Source: JBNKHH01 sp050290245
Lineage (GTDB): Bacteria > Pseudomonadota > Alphaproteobacteria > Rhodobacterales > Rhodobacteraceae
DNA: 64,000 bases
Direction of reading: 5' to 3'
NCBI GenBank assembly: GCA_050290245.1
Contig: JBNKHH010000011.1
Coordinates: forward strand, 36,271 to 100,270
The notes beneath the pieces are model-generated. The model was not told where the DNA came from. It saw only the letters and a list, made by a program, of their open reading frames with translations, and did not search any database. Every line of letters begins with the position of its first letter. The stretch's first letter is position 1. Positions 42,685-52,899 of the stretch are shown in pieces. The position numbers and the translations under genes were made by a program.

Positions 42685-44817
42685 TTACTCGGCCTCTTCC
42701 TCTTTCTTCAACTCTTCGCCGGTTTCCTGGTCGACCATCTTCATCGCAAGGCGGACCTTGCCGCGGTCGTCGAAGCCCAAAAGCTTGACCCAGACTTCCT
42801 GGCCCTCTTTCAGGACATCGGAAGGATGGTTCAGGCGGCGGTTTTCGATCTGGCTGACGTGGACGAGGCCGTCACGCTTGCCGAAGAAGTTCACAAAGGC
42901 GCCGAAGTCGACAATCTTGACGACCTTGCCCTTGTAGATCTTGCCTTCTTCCGGCTCGGCCACAATCGAATGGATCATGTCATAGGCCTTCTGGATGGCT
43001 TCACCGTTGGGCGAGGCGATCTTGATGACGCCGTCGTCGTTGATGTCGACCTTGGCCCCGGAAACCTCGACGATCTCGCGGATGACCTTGCCGCCCGAAC
43101 CGATCACTTCGCGGATCTTGTCGGTGGGGATGGTCATCGTTTCGATGCGCGGGGCGTGGACGCTGAACTCGCCGGCACCCGAAAGCGCCTTGTTCATCTC
43201 GCCCAGGATGTGCATCCGGCCGGCCTTGGCCTGTTCCAGAGCTTTGGACATGATCTCGGGCGTGATGCCCGCGACCTTGATGTCCATCTGGAGCGAGGTG
43301 ATGCCGTTCTCGGTGCCCGCGACCTTGAAGTCCATGTCGCCGAGGTGATCTTCGTCGCCCAGGATGTCGGAGAGAATGGCGTAGGAGCCGTCATCTTCGA
43401 GCACCAGGCCCATGGCCACACCGGCCACTGCCGATTTCAGCGGAACGCCCGCGTCCATCATCGACAGAGAGCCGCCGCAGACCGAAGCCATCGACGAGGA
43501 GCCGTTGGATTCGGTGATCTCCGATACGACGCGGATCGTGTAGGGGAAGTCGGTGGCCGAGGGTAGAACAGCCTGGAGCGCACGCCATGCCAGCTTGCCG
43601 TGGCCGATTTCGCGGCGTCCGGTAAAGCCGAAGCGTCCCACTTCGCCGACCGAATAGGGCGGGAAGTTGTAGTGCAGCAGAAAGTTCGAGCGGAAGTTGC
43701 CGTGCAGGGCGTCGATGATCTGTTCGTCATCGCCGGTGCCGAGCGTGGTCACGACCAGGCCTTGCGTTTCGCCACGGGTGAAGAGCGCAGAACCGTGGGT
43801 CCGGGGCAGGAGGCCGGTTTCGGCCTCGATCGGGCGGATCTGGTCGGTGGCACGACCGTCGATGCGGCGGCCGTTCTTTACGACGTCGCCACGCAGGATC
43901 GCGCTTTCCAGTTTTTTCATGGCCGAGCCGAGGTTCTCGTCTTCGAGTTGTTCCTCGGTCAGCGCGCCTGCGATGGCTTCGCGGGCTGCGGAAACGGCAG
44001 CGACGCGCTCCTGCTTGTCGAGGATCGCGTAAGCGGCACGCATCTGCTCTTCACCGGCGGCTTTCACCGCGCCGTAGAGGTCCGAGTAATCCGGCGACTG
44101 GAAGTCGAACGGCTCTTTCGCGGACTCTTCGGCCAGGTCGATGATCAGGTCGATCACCGGCTGGATTTGCTCGTGCGCAAATGTGACCGCACCCAGCATT
44201 TCGCTTTCCGAAAGCTCGTAGGCTTCGGATTCGACCATCATCACGGCGTCCTTGGTGCCCGCGACAACAAGGTCCAGACGCTGGTCGGGGTTGTTGCGCA
44301 GGTCCTGCATATCGTCGCAGGTCGGGTTCAGGACATACTCGCCATCTTCGAAGCCGACGCGGCAACCGGCGATCGGGCCCATGAAGGGCGCGCCCGAGAG
44401 TGTGAGCGCAGCCGAGGCAGCGATCATTGCGACGACGTCGGGGTCGTTGACGAGGTCATGCGACAAGACGGTGCAGATCACGAGGACTTCGTTCTTGAAG
44501 CCCGGTGCGAACAGCGGACGGATCGGACGGTCGATCAGGCGCGAGGTCAGCGTCTCTTTTTCGGTCGGACGGGCTTCGCGTTTGAAGAAACCACCGGGGA
44601 TTTTGCCGGCGGCATAGTATTTCTCGTTGTAATGGACCGTCAGCGGGAAGAAGTCCTGTCCGGGCTTCTGCTGCTTGGCAAAGGTCACGTTGGCCATAAC
44701 GGAGGTTTCGCCGTAGGTGGCGATCACGGTGCCGTCGGCCTGGCGGGCAATCTTGCCCGTTTCCAGTGTCAGCGTTTCCTCGCCCCACTGGATGGATTTT
44801 TTCACTTCGTTGAACAT
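42685..44817 (-). CDS. pnp: Polyribonucleotide nucleotidyltransferase (PNPase)
   Basis: Phosphorolytic 3'-5' exoribonuclease of 710 residues, core of the RNA degradosome. Domain order: RNase PH 1 (about 10-215), the all-alpha linker (to ~305), RNase PH 2 (about 310-545), KH (about 555-615) and S1 (about 620-690). The signature EIGHGKLAWRALQAVLP, RVVSEITESNGSSSMASVCGGSLSMMDAGVP, and the terminal acidic tail are as expected. AGGAT precedes the ATG. The leader carries two hairpins suited to autoregulation. rpsO, its usual upstream neighbour, is elsewhere in this window (56154). Confidence 0.97.
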   Translation of the reverse strand: MFNEVKKSIQWGEETLTLETGKIARQADGTVIATYGETSVMANVTFAKQQKPGQDFFPLTVHYNEKYYAAGKIPGGFFKREARPTEKETLTSRLIDRPIRPLFAPGFKNEVLVICTVLSHDLVNDPDVVAMIAASAALTLSGAPFMGPIAGCRVGFEDGEYVLNPTCDDMQDLRNNPDQRLDLVVAGTKDAVMMVESEAYELSESEMLGAVTFAHEQIQPVIDLIIDLAEESAKEPFDFQSPDYSDLYGAVKAAGEEQMRAAYAILDKQERVAAVSAAREAIAGALTEEQLEDENLGSAMKKLESAILRGDVVKNGRRIDGRATDQIRPIEAETGLLPRTHGSALFTRGETQGLVVTTLGTGDDEQIIDALHGNFRSNFLLHYNFPPYSVGEVGRFGFTGRREIGHGKLAWRALQAVLPSATDFPYTIRVVSEITESNGSSSMASVCGGSLSMMDAGVPLKSAVAGVAMGLVLEDDGSYAILSDILGDEDHLGDMDFKVAGTENGITSLQMDIKVAGITPEIMSKALEQAKAGRMHILGEMNKALSGAGEFSVHAPRIETMTIPTDKIREVIGSGGKVIREIVEVSGAKVDINDDGVIKIASPNGEAIQKAYDMIHSIVAEPEEGKIYKGKVVKIVDFGAFVNFFGKRDGLVHVSQIENRRLNHPSDVLKEGQEVWVKLLGFDDRGKVRLAMKMVDQETGEELKKEEEAE

Positions 44818-44831
44818 ATTTCATCCTAGCT

Positions 44832-44884
44832 GGGATCAGACGGCCCTCCGTCTATCCCGTTGAATTGGCGGCCCCATTGCCGCC
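44832..44884 (-). promoter_or_regulatory. Structured 5' leader of pnp
   Basis: Two hairpins precede the pnp start in the transcript. The proximal one (44832-44858) pairs GGGAT...ATCCC and AGACGG...CCGTCT around a 4-nt loop with a one-base bulge. The distal one (44867-44884) pairs GGCGGC/GCCGCC around a 6-nt loop. In E. coli a leader stem cleaved by RNase III and then bound by PNPase gives autoregulation; the resemblance is in position only. Confidence 0.6.
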
Positions 44885-45023
44885 GACCCCTTTCATCATT
44901 TCATGCGCCGGGGTCCATGCGTCACGTCTCAGATGGGCGCGCCATACATGAGTTTTGGTAACTTGGGAAGGGTCAGCGTTGTCAAGAGCCTGCTGCTGTG
45001 GCGCAGGCCCTTGAAACGCAGTG

Positions 45024-46169
45024 TCAGTTGCGGATGCGCCCGAATGTTGACAGACGATTGATTTCGTCCAGCCGCTCGAGGTTCACCACTGTCGAGAGCA
45101 TCAGCCGGTCGTAGCTCCAGTCGCCGGGTCGTTGGATGGCGACGGCTGCCAGGAGGATAGTGCAGACCAGGGGCGCGGCTACGGCGGCCAGGACCAGTTT
45201 CTGGTAGCGAAGCCGCTTGTGGTCGAGCATCGACGTCACGCGGCGCTCGAGGAAGCTGACTTTGCCATCCCTGTGGGCCGAGCGATCCGCCGTCACAAGT
45301 GTCACCTTCGGCACAGCGATCACGAACGCGCGGTCGCGGCGCAGAGTTTTCTGGCAGACCGAAAGAAGCGTATCACAATAGTCGCGGACAGAGACGCGGC
45401 CGCGCGACAGGACCTGACTGTCGCAGGACAATTCGCGCAGGTCTTCGACCTGGGCCTTCCAGCGATGAAAGGCGGGGTTCAGGAAAAAGAAGGGCTTCAA
45501 GGCTTCGAGAACGATTTCCCATTCGATATCACCCTGGCGCAGGTGCTGGAATTCATGGGCCAGCGAGATCTTCATCTCGGTTTTTTGTGCCAGCATGTGC
45601 GAGGGCAGGACGATGTAATAGTTCCTGAGACCGCGGGTCGAGAACGGCACAAGTGTGCGGTCCGACAGGCGGACGCGGATGCGGCCGAAACTGCGCCAGG
45701 CATAACTGCCCGCAACGATTTTTCGCAGGCAGAACATTGAATAGATCAGCCGCACGGTGCCAATGGCAAGGCCCCCGAGGAAGGCGGCGATGAGCACCTG
45801 GGCCATCCATCCGGCGGCGTGCAGCAGATTCAGCGTGAAGGTGTCGCGCAGGGACAGCAGACGTTCGAACTCGGACGCCTTCATGTCGATGCCGCCGTTC
45901 AGGTAATATGACACCACCATGTCCGTCAGGTTGACGTTCAGGGGCGCGACATAGCCCGACCCTTGCAACATGCGCAGGGCGATGACGAGGAATGGGGAGA
46001 ACGCGATGGCAAGAAAGATACCGTTCAGGAGTTTCAGCTGCGTGATATGCGCGTTCTTCAATCCCGTTCGGTCAAGGGCGAAACGGGCCATTAGCCAAAG
46101 GGCATAGGCCAAGACAAGAAGGATATTGGCGTCAATGAAGGCGTCGACGATTGCGTCACCCGGTATCAT
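45024..46169 (-). CDS. BlaR1/MecR1-type M56 metalloprotease lacking the sensor domain
   Basis: Membrane metalloprotease of 381 residues. Helices lie near residues 14-32, 48-66, 118-140 and 325-346. The zinc motif HEFQH is at 205-209 in ISLAHEFQHLRQGD, with LRELSCD near 244-250 as third-ligand region. BlaR1 of Staphylococcus has about 585 residues with a C-terminal penicillin-binding domain; here only about 35 residues follow the last membrane helix, so no beta-lactam sensor is present. It overlaps blaI by 14 nt. The signal it senses is unknown. Confidence 0.88.
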   Translation of the reverse strand: MIPGDAIVDAFIDANILLVLAYALWLMARFALDRTGLKNAHITQLKLLNGIFLAIAFSPFLVIALRMLQGSGYVAPLNVNLTDMVVSYYLNGGIDMKASEFERLLSLRDTFTLNLLHAAGWMAQVLIAAFLGGLAIGTVRLIYSMFCLRKIVAGSYAWRSFGRIRVRLSDRTLVPFSTRGLRNYYIVLPSHMLAQKTEMKISLAHEFQHLRQGDIEWEIVLEALKPFFFLNPAFHRWKAQVEDLRELSCDSQVLSRGRVSVRDYCDTLLSVCQKTLRRDRAFVIAVPKVTLVTADRSAHRDGKVSFLERRVTSMLDHKRLRYQKLVLAAVAAPLVCTILLAAVAIQRPGDWSYDRLMLSTVVNLERLDEINRLSTFGRIRN

Positions 46170-46551
46170 TTTTCAACCTCCGATCCACAAGTGCCCGGAT
46201 TTGCCCCAATGCTTCGTCAGTCAGTTCATCGTCATTGACCAGCCGTGCCACCAGCGAAGCCGGTGTGTCGTCAAAAAGTTTCATCGACAGGTCTTTCAAA
46301 GAGCGGGTTTGGTATTCATCCTTTGCCAGCGAGGGTTTGTAGACGTGGCTTTTGCCCTCTTTTCGACTGGTGGCGAATTCTTTCTGTTCAAGGATGCGCA
46401 GGATGGTGGCGGCCGAGGTATAGGCCAGGTCACGTTCCTCGGGCAGGCGGGCCAGTACGTCGCGTACCGTCCCTTCGCCCAAGGCCCAGAGTTCGTTCAT
46501 GAACTCAAGTTCGACCTCGGTCAAAAGTTCGTGCTTTTTCTTGTCTCTCAT
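46156..46551 (-). CDS. BlaI/MecI/CopY-family repressor
   Basis: A 131-residue winged-helix repressor cleaved by its BlaR1 partner when signalled. The HTH is at about 20-60 (LTEVELEFMNELWALGEGTVRDVLARL, then LAYTSAATILRILEQKEFA), and the C-terminal dimer helices follow. I use the ATG at 46551 over the GTG at 46557 because of the AGGG site. It is the first gene of a two-gene unit with the sensor-less BlaR1. An inverted repeat upstream suggests self-repression. No beta-lactamase gene is nearby. Confidence 0.9.
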   Translation of the reverse strand: MRDKKKHELLTEVELEFMNELWALGEGTVRDVLARLPEERDLAYTSAATILRILEQKEFATSRKEGKSHVYKPSLAKDEYQTRSLKDLSMKLFDDTPASLVARLVNDDELTDEALGQIRALVDRRLKNDTG

Positions 46552-46594
46552 CGCCACCCTATTCCCGCAACCACTGACTGGTTACTGGTGCGCA

Positions 46595-46619
46595 GTAAAT
46601 ACTAAGAGTTTCGTATTAC
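46595..46619. promoter_or_regulatory. Candidate BlaI operator
   Basis: An inverted repeat upstream of the blaI-like gene, AATAC-N10-GTATT on the minus strand, flanked by GTA and TAC with one inserted base. BlaI/MecI operators are TACA/TGTA-type dyads, so the spacing and AT-rich arms are compatible. It lies about 45 nt before the ATG. Confidence 0.55.
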
Positions 46620-46631
46620 AAAGCAGAATTC

Positions 46632-47033
46632 TCACACCTTGCGAAAACAGAAGATGCCCCAGGCGATCGAGATTGCCAGCGGCCACCAGAGCGGCTGACC
46701 CATGATTCCGAGCCATGCAAGGAAGATATAGGACGTCCCGAGGAGCGTAATGAAGAGGCGGTCGCCCAGCGTGGTGGTCAGCCCGAGGATGCCTTTTCGC
46801 TCGATCCCGTCGCGGTACTTGACGATCTCAAGGATGCCGATCAGGGCTATGGCGCCGAAGATGCCGCAGAACAGGGCGAAGGTCGCCGGCGTCCAGGCCA
46901 TCCAGAACGAGGGCCACAGAGGATCGGTCCAAGAGAACCCCTTTTCCTCTTGTGCCTTGGCAACACTGCCCCAACCTTGGGCAAGCGCTGGCGAGGCGGT
47001 CAGCAGCAGGGGGGGAATGACCAGGCGCGTCAT
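46632..47033 (-). CDS. glpU: DUF2160 membrane protein of the glycerol ABC transporter (GlpU)
   Basis: Small membrane protein of 133 residues. The N-terminal ~19 residues (MTRLVIPPLLLTASPALAQ) look like a signal sequence or first helix, and three further membrane helices are likely (about 50-70, 92-110 and 112-128). The WTDPLWPSFWMAWTPATFALF segment and the GTSYIFLAWLGIMGQPLWWP segment are DUF2160 features. The protein is found only with glpSTPQV-type glycerol transporters. It shares a TGATG overlap with glpQ and ends the operon. Confidence 0.88.
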   Translation of the reverse strand: MTRLVIPPLLLTASPALAQGWGSVAKAQEEKGFSWTDPLWPSFWMAWTPATFALFCGIFGAIALIGILEIVKYRDGIERKGILGLTTTLGDRLFITLLGTSYIFLAWLGIMGQPLWWPLAISIAWGIFCFRKV

Positions 47034-47830
47034 CAGACCCTCCCCAGGGCAAAGCCCTTGGCGATGTAGTTGCGCACGAAATAGATCACGATGGCTCCGG
47101 GGATGATGGTGAGCGTGCCCGCCGCGGCGAGAAGCCCGAGTTCGTAGCCAGCCGAAGAGGCCGTCTTGGTCATTGTCGCGGCAATGGGTTTGGCCTCGAC
47201 CGCCGTCAGGGTTTTTGCCAGCAGGAGTTCAACCCAGGAAAACATGAAGCAGAAGAAGGCCGCGACGCCGACGCCCGCCTTAATCGACGGCAGGAAGATC
47301 GAGATGAAGAAGCGCGGGAACGAATAGCCGTCGACGTAGGCCGTTTCGTCCAGTTCCTTGGGAACGCCCCCCATGAAACCTTCGAGGATCCAGACCGCGA
47401 GCGGGATGTTGAACAGGCAGTGGGCGAGAGCGACCGAGATATGGGTGTCGAAGAGGCCAACCGAGGAATAGAGCTGGAAGAAGGGCAGGGCAAACACCGC
47501 AGCCGGGGCCATGCGGTTGGTCAAGAGCCAGAAGAACAGTTGCTTGTCGCCCAGGAAGCGGTAGCGCGAGAATGCGTAGGCCGCTGGGAGCGCGACGGAG
47601 ACCGAGATGATCGTGTTCAGCGAGACGTAGAGGATCGAGTTGATATAGCCCCAGTACCAGGTCGGATCGGTGAAGATGACGCGGTAGTTGTCCAGCGTGA
47701 AAGTCTGCGGGAACAGGCTGAAGCCAGAGAGGATCTCGCCCGTGGTCTTGAAGCTCATCGCGACGAGCCAGTAGATCGGCAGCATGAGGAAGGCGATGTA
47801 GAGGATCGGGATGAGGGCGCGTTTTTTCAT
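47033..47830 (-). CDS. glpQ: Glycerol ABC transporter permease GlpQ
   Basis: Inner-membrane permease of 265 residues in the MalG-like class. It has about six helices, with the EAA loop at EGFMGGVPKELDETAYVDGYSFPRFFISIFLP. The start is ATG 47830, overlapping the glpP stop by 4 nt; the long frame to 48238 is a shadow. It pairs with GlpP to form the channel for glycerol (or a related polyol). The gene order and neighbours match the Rhizobium leguminosarum glpSTPQUV system. Confidence 0.87.
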   Translation of the reverse strand: MKKRALIPILYIAFLMLPIYWLVAMSFKTTGEILSGFSLFPQTFTLDNYRVIFTDPTWYWGYINSILYVSLNTIISVSVALPAAYAFSRYRFLGDKQLFFWLLTNRMAPAAVFALPFFQLYSSVGLFDTHISVALAHCLFNIPLAVWILEGFMGGVPKELDETAYVDGYSFPRFFISIFLPSIKAGVGVAAFFCFMFSWVELLLAKTLTAVEAKPIAATMTKTASSAGYELGLLAAAGTLTIIPGAIVIYFVRNYIAKGFALGRV

Positions 47831-48690
47831 TCCGCATCGTCCTTTGTCATCAGCGTATAGAACAGCCACGACACCAGAAGCGTGATCGCGAAGTAGATTA
47901 GTGACATGGCAGCGGCAGGGCCGAGGTCGAACTGGCCGAGGGCGATCTTTACTAGGTCGATCGACAATAGCGTCGTGGAGTTGCCCGGGCCTCCGCCGGT
48001 TAGGACAAAAGGCTCGGTGTAGATGTTGAAGCTGTCCATGAATCTGAGAAGGATCGCGATGGTCAGCACGGTTTTCATCTTGGGCAGCTGGATGTAGCGG
48101 AAGACTTTCCAGGGCGAGGCGCCGTCGATCTTGGCGGCCTGGTAATAGGCGTCGGGGATCGATACCAGTCCGGCGTAGGACAGAAGCACCACCAGCGATG
48201 TCCAGTGCCAGACGTCCATGACGACGATTGTTACCCAAGCTGACAATGGCTGTTGGGTCATGTCATAGTTCACACCAAGGACGTCGTTCATGAAGTACCC
48301 GAGCAGGCCGATTCCTGGCAGGGTAAAGATGTTCCACATCGAGCCGACCACGTTCCAGGGGATCAGCATCGGCAGGGCCATTGTGACAAGACAGACTGGC
48401 ACCCAGATGCCTTTTCGCGGCATGGACAGCGCTATGATGATGCCCAGGGGCACCTCGATGATCAGGATCAGGAAGGTGAAAAGAAACTGACGGCCGAGCG
48501 CGGCTTGAAAGCGGTCGGAGCGGAGGATCTGCTCGAACCAATCCAGCCCCTGCCAGAAAAAGACATTGTTGCCGAACGTCTCCTGCACGGAATAGTTCAC
48601 GACCGTCATAAGGGGCACCAGCGCGTTGAAGGCGACCAGCAGAAGGACCGGAAGGACGAAGAACCATGCTTTTTGATTTTCGGTTTTCAT
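47827..48690 (-). CDS. glpP: Glycerol ABC transporter permease GlpP
   Basis: Inner-membrane permease of 287 residues in the MalF-like class. It has about six helices, with the EAA-type loop at SIPDAYYQAAKIDGASPWKVFRYIQLPKM. The N-terminus (KAWFFVLPVLLLVAFNALVPLMTVVNYSV) is typical of sugar permeases. It overlaps glpQ and is separated from glpT by a 166-nt region holding three perfect hairpins. Confidence 0.87.
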   Translation of the reverse strand: MKTENQKAWFFVLPVLLLVAFNALVPLMTVVNYSVQETFGNNVFFWQGLDWFEQILRSDRFQAALGRQFLFTFLILIIEVPLGIIIALSMPRKGIWVPVCLVTMALPMLIPWNVVGSMWNIFTLPGIGLLGYFMNDVLGVNYDMTQQPLSAWVTIVVMDVWHWTSLVVLLSYAGLVSIPDAYYQAAKIDGASPWKVFRYIQLPKMKTVLTIAILLRFMDSFNIYTEPFVLTGGGPGNSTTLLSIDLVKIALGQFDLGPAAAMSLIYFAITLLVSWLFYTLMTKDDAE

Positions 48691-48731
48691 GGTCTCAGCC
48701 CTTTTGCCGCCGAACGGATGTTGTGCAGGAT

Positions 48732-48790
48732 GGGGCTTCGCCCCGCTCGTCGCTTGAACTCTCCGCTGGAGAGTTCCCCGGCTCTGCCGG
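48732..48790 (-). repeat. Three tandem perfect hairpins between glpT and glpP
   Basis: Three adjacent stem-loops: GGGGC-TTC-GCCCC (48732-48744), AACTCTCC-GCT-GGAGAGTT (48757-48775) and CCGGC-TCT-GCCGG (48778-48790). None has a T-run. In the mRNA they lie between the ATPase and permease parts of the glp operon, and the flanking CCTTCTCCTT motif echoes the hairpin at 8563. They probably adjust processing or stability of the two mRNA halves. Confidence 0.7.
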
Positions 48791-48856
48791 ACCGCCCGTC
48801 GCTTCTCAGAATATTTTCACCAAGGAGAAGGACAATTTCATTCAAGCTGTGCGAGA

Positions 48857-49929
<1,073 letters not shown>

Positions 49930-49930
<1 letters not shown>

Positions 49931-51003
49931 CAGGCCGCGAGCCTCCCGTCCGAGTCGAAATAGAAGGCCTTGGTCGGGTCCATGTAGAACTGATGGTCCT
50001 CGCCCAGGCGGTATGGATGCACACCGGGAGCCAGCGAAACCCAGCCGTTGTCGCCCATTTGAAAGTGGGCGCTGGATTCCGAACCGGAGAGTTCCGTGAC
50101 CAGCACAGTGCCATTCAGGGCGACGTTGGTGTCGGCGTCGCGGATCGGCGAGACGTGGTGCGGCCGGATCGCCAAGGTGTATTGACCGTCAGTCAGGCTG
50201 GCGGCGACGCCTTGCAGCGGCCAGGAGACGCCGGTTGCCAGCGTCGCTCGGCCGTTCGCGACGGTGATTGCGGCCGAGTTGATCGGTGGGTCAGAGAAGA
50301 CGCGTGCGGCGGCGAGGCTGTCAGGCTTGCGGTATATCTCGGCGGTCGGGCCGAACTGTGTGACAACGCCGCCGTCCATCAAGGCAGTTTTGCCGCCGAG
50401 GAGAAGGGCCTCTTCCGGCTCGGAGGTGGCGTAGACCACCACGGCACCACGTCCGGCGAAGAGTTCGGGAAGCTGTTCGCGCAGTTCCTCGCGCAGCTTG
50501 TAGTCGAGGTTGGCCAACGGCTCGTCGAGGAAGACCGCGCGGCTTTCCTTGGCGATGGCGCGGGCGAGAGCGCAGCGTTGCTGCTGTCCGCCGGACAATT
50601 CTTGTGGGCGCCGGTTCAGCATGGGTCGAAGTTGCAGGATATCGGCGGCCTGTTCGACGCGGCCCTCGATTTCGGATTTCGCCATGCCTGCGACCTTGAG
50701 CGGGGAGGCAATGTTGTCGAAAACCGTCATGTGCGGATAGTTCACAAAGAACTGGTGGACGAGTGAGATGTTGCGCTTCTGTGTCGAAAGCTTCGATACG
50801 TCCTGCCCGTCCATGAAAATCTGTCCCGAGGCCAGGGGGTCGAGCCCCGCCATCAGCTTGATCAGCGAGGTCTTGCCCGCGCCGGTCTGTCCCAGGAGCA
50901 CGTTGAAGTGCCCGGCTTCCAGCACAAGCGAGGTCGGCTTGATGTGCGTTATGCCGCGCACCACCTTGCTGGCATCTTTCAGCTCAACCGTCATGTTCGT
51001 CAT
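49930..51003 (-). CDS. glpS: Glycerol ABC transporter ATPase GlpS (H-loop His missing)
   Basis: Cytoplasmic ATPase of 357 residues from the ATG at 51003. Walker A is GQTGAGKTS (38-46), the signature is LSGGQ (136-140), and Walker B holds Asp160-Glu161. The H-loop is changed: YATSEPEEAL puts Ser194 where a His is normal. The rest of the C-terminus is TOBE-like. Together with GlpT it should form a heterodimer with one complete and one degenerate nucleotide site. It lies 90 nt downstream of glpV in the same direction; a later start at 50994 is also possible. Confidence 0.88.
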
Positions 51004-51093
51004 TGCCCCAGGGTCGTGATGGCCGGATCCCTGTCGGACAAGGTTCCGGCCCAGAGTTTTCGGCTCCGCCACAGGGCGGAACCGAACGGAGGA

Positions 51094-52827
51094 TTACTGG
51101 TTCCAGCGCGCTACGAGGTCGTCGTAGTTGACGGTCTCGCCCTGCGGCTTTTCGTTATCCAGTTTCGCTTTGGCACCACCTTTGCCCAGCCATTCCGAGG
51201 GGTCCTTTTCCTCGTTCAGACGTGGGCCACAGCCACCGTAGACGTTTGCAGCTTCGTCGGCCTGCTGCATCCGGGCCATGGTGATGTCCATTTCCTCGGC
51301 CAGACGGTCCATCGCCTGTTGCGGCGTGAAGGCACCCGAGTTCACGTCACCGATCTGCTGCCACCAGATTTGGGCCAGCTTGGGATAGTCGGGAACGTTG
51401 ATACCGGTCGGCGACCATGCCACGCGGTCGGGCGAGCGGTAGAACTCGACCAGGCCTCCCAGCTTGGGTGCGCGCTCGGTGAAGCTTTCGTGGCGGACAG
51501 AGCTGTCACGCGCGAAAGTCAGACCGACGTGGGATTTTTTCACGTCGACCGTTTTTGAGGTCACGAACTGGGCATAGAGCCAGGCTGCCTGGGCCCGATC
51601 CGACGGCGTTGACTTGAGGAACGTCCAGGAACCCACGTCCTGATAGCCGACCTTCTGACCTTCCTGCCAGTATGGGCCGTGCGGAGACGGAGCCATCCGC
51701 CAGAGCGGGTTGCCGTCCGCATCAACCGTGTTGTTGCCTTCGGACTGCGGCTTAACCATGTCGGCGGTAAAGGCGGTGTACCAGAAGATCTGCTGGGCCA
51801 CGTTGCCTTGCGCCAACGCTGGCAGCGACTGGTAGAAGTCATAGGAGGCTGCGCCTGGAGGGGCATAGTTCCGAAGCCATTCATCCCACTTGCGGATCGC
51901 ATACACAGCTGCCGGGCCGTTGGCTGCACCGCCGCGCGTTACGCTTGCGCCGGCAGGGTTGCACGAACCGGCTTCCATGCGGATGCCCCATTCGTCGATC
52001 GGCACGCCGTTAGGCTCGCCTTTCGAGCCGGCGCCAGCCATTGACAGCCAGGCGTCAGTCATGCGCCAGCCAAGGTCAGGCGCGCGCTTGCCGTAGTCCA
52101 TGTGGCCATAGATCGCCACGCCGTCGATTTCCTTCACGTCGTTCGAGAAGAACTCGGCGATATCCTCGTAGGCGGACCAGTTGACCGGAACGCCAAGGTC
52201 ATAGCCATACTTGGCCTTGAAGGCGTCTTTCAGGTCCTGGCGGTCGAACCAGTCCTTGCGGAACCAGTAGAGGTTGGCGAACTGCTGGTCGGGCAGCTGA
52301 TAGAGGTTGCCGTCGGGACCCGTGGTGAACTGGATGCCCATGAAGTCATCCAGGTCGAGCGTGGGCGACGTTGTCCCCGCCCAGTCGCCCGCCATCTGCT
52401 CGGTCAGGTTATAGGCAAGTTGAAGCCGCGAGTGCGTGCCAATCAGGTCCGAGTCGTTGACGTAGCCGTCATAGAGGTTCCGTTGGGTCTGCATCTGTGT
52501 TTGTACAGCCTGCACGACCTCGCCTTCACCGAGGATCTGGTGATTTACCTTGATGCCAGTGATTTCCTCGAAGGCCTTGGTCAGGACTTCGCTTTCATAG
52601 CCGTGGGTCGGAATGCCCTCGGACAGAACGTTGATTTCCATGCCCGCGTAGGGCGCGGCGGCGTTGATGAACCACTCCATCTCGGCCATCTGTTCGGCTT
52701 TCGACAAAGTTGATGGCTGGAATTCCTGGTCAATCCATTTCTGAGCTGCTGCCGCATCGGCAAAAGCAGACCCAGACCCCGCGATGACGGCAATAGCCGC
52801 AGTCGCGGAGAGCAGACACTTGCGCAT
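51094..52827 (-). CDS. glpV: Glycerol ABC transporter substrate-binding protein GlpV
   Basis: Periplasmic binding protein of 577 residues. The signal peptide is MRKCLLSATAAIAVIAGSGSAFA, cleaved about residue 23. The body is a family-1-type solute receptor with a long C-terminal part (HVGLTFARDSSVRHESFTERAP, DYPKLAQIWWQQIGDVNSG) seen in this glycerol-associated class. A GGGAGGAG site is 5 nt upstream of the ATG. It is the first gene of the operon, whereas in R. leguminosarum V is last. Transport of glycerol is inferred from the DUF2160 association. Confidence 0.87.
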   Translation of the reverse strand: MRKCLLSATAAIAVIAGSGSAFADAAAAQKWIDQEFQPSTLSKAEQMAEMEWFINAAAPYAGMEINVLSEGIPTHGYESEVLTKAFEEITGIKVNHQILGEGEVVQAVQTQMQTQRNLYDGYVNDSDLIGTHSRLQLAYNLTEQMAGDWAGTTSPTLDLDDFMGIQFTTGPDGNLYQLPDQQFANLYWFRKDWFDRQDLKDAFKAKYGYDLGVPVNWSAYEDIAEFFSNDVKEIDGVAIYGHMDYGKRAPDLGWRMTDAWLSMAGAGSKGEPNGVPIDEWGIRMEAGSCNPAGASVTRGGAANGPAAVYAIRKWDEWLRNYAPPGAASYDFYQSLPALAQGNVAQQIFWYTAFTADMVKPQSEGNNTVDADGNPLWRMAPSPHGPYWQEGQKVGYQDVGSWTFLKSTPSDRAQAAWLYAQFVTSKTVDVKKSHVGLTFARDSSVRHESFTERAPKLGGLVEFYRSPDRVAWSPTGINVPDYPKLAQIWWQQIGDVNSGAFTPQQAMDRLAEEMDITMARMQQADEAANVYGGCGPRLNEEKDPSEWLGKGGAKAKLDNEKPQGETVNYDDLVARWNQ

Positions 52828-52899
52828 CTTATCTCCTCCCAAAATTTAATTGAGCCGGATGTCATCGGCTGCGCCACGGTAGTATCAGGATCAAGGCAC

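Noticed and set aside
42667..43566. A 299-residue plus-strand frame opposite the end of pnp
   Set aside because: Same reason as the neighbouring antisense frame. Its Asp/Val-rich repeats reflect codon bias.
43600..44829. A 409-residue plus-strand frame opposite pnp
   Set aside because: It is antisense to pnp, which is complete and conserved. Long antisense frames are expected in high-GC DNA.
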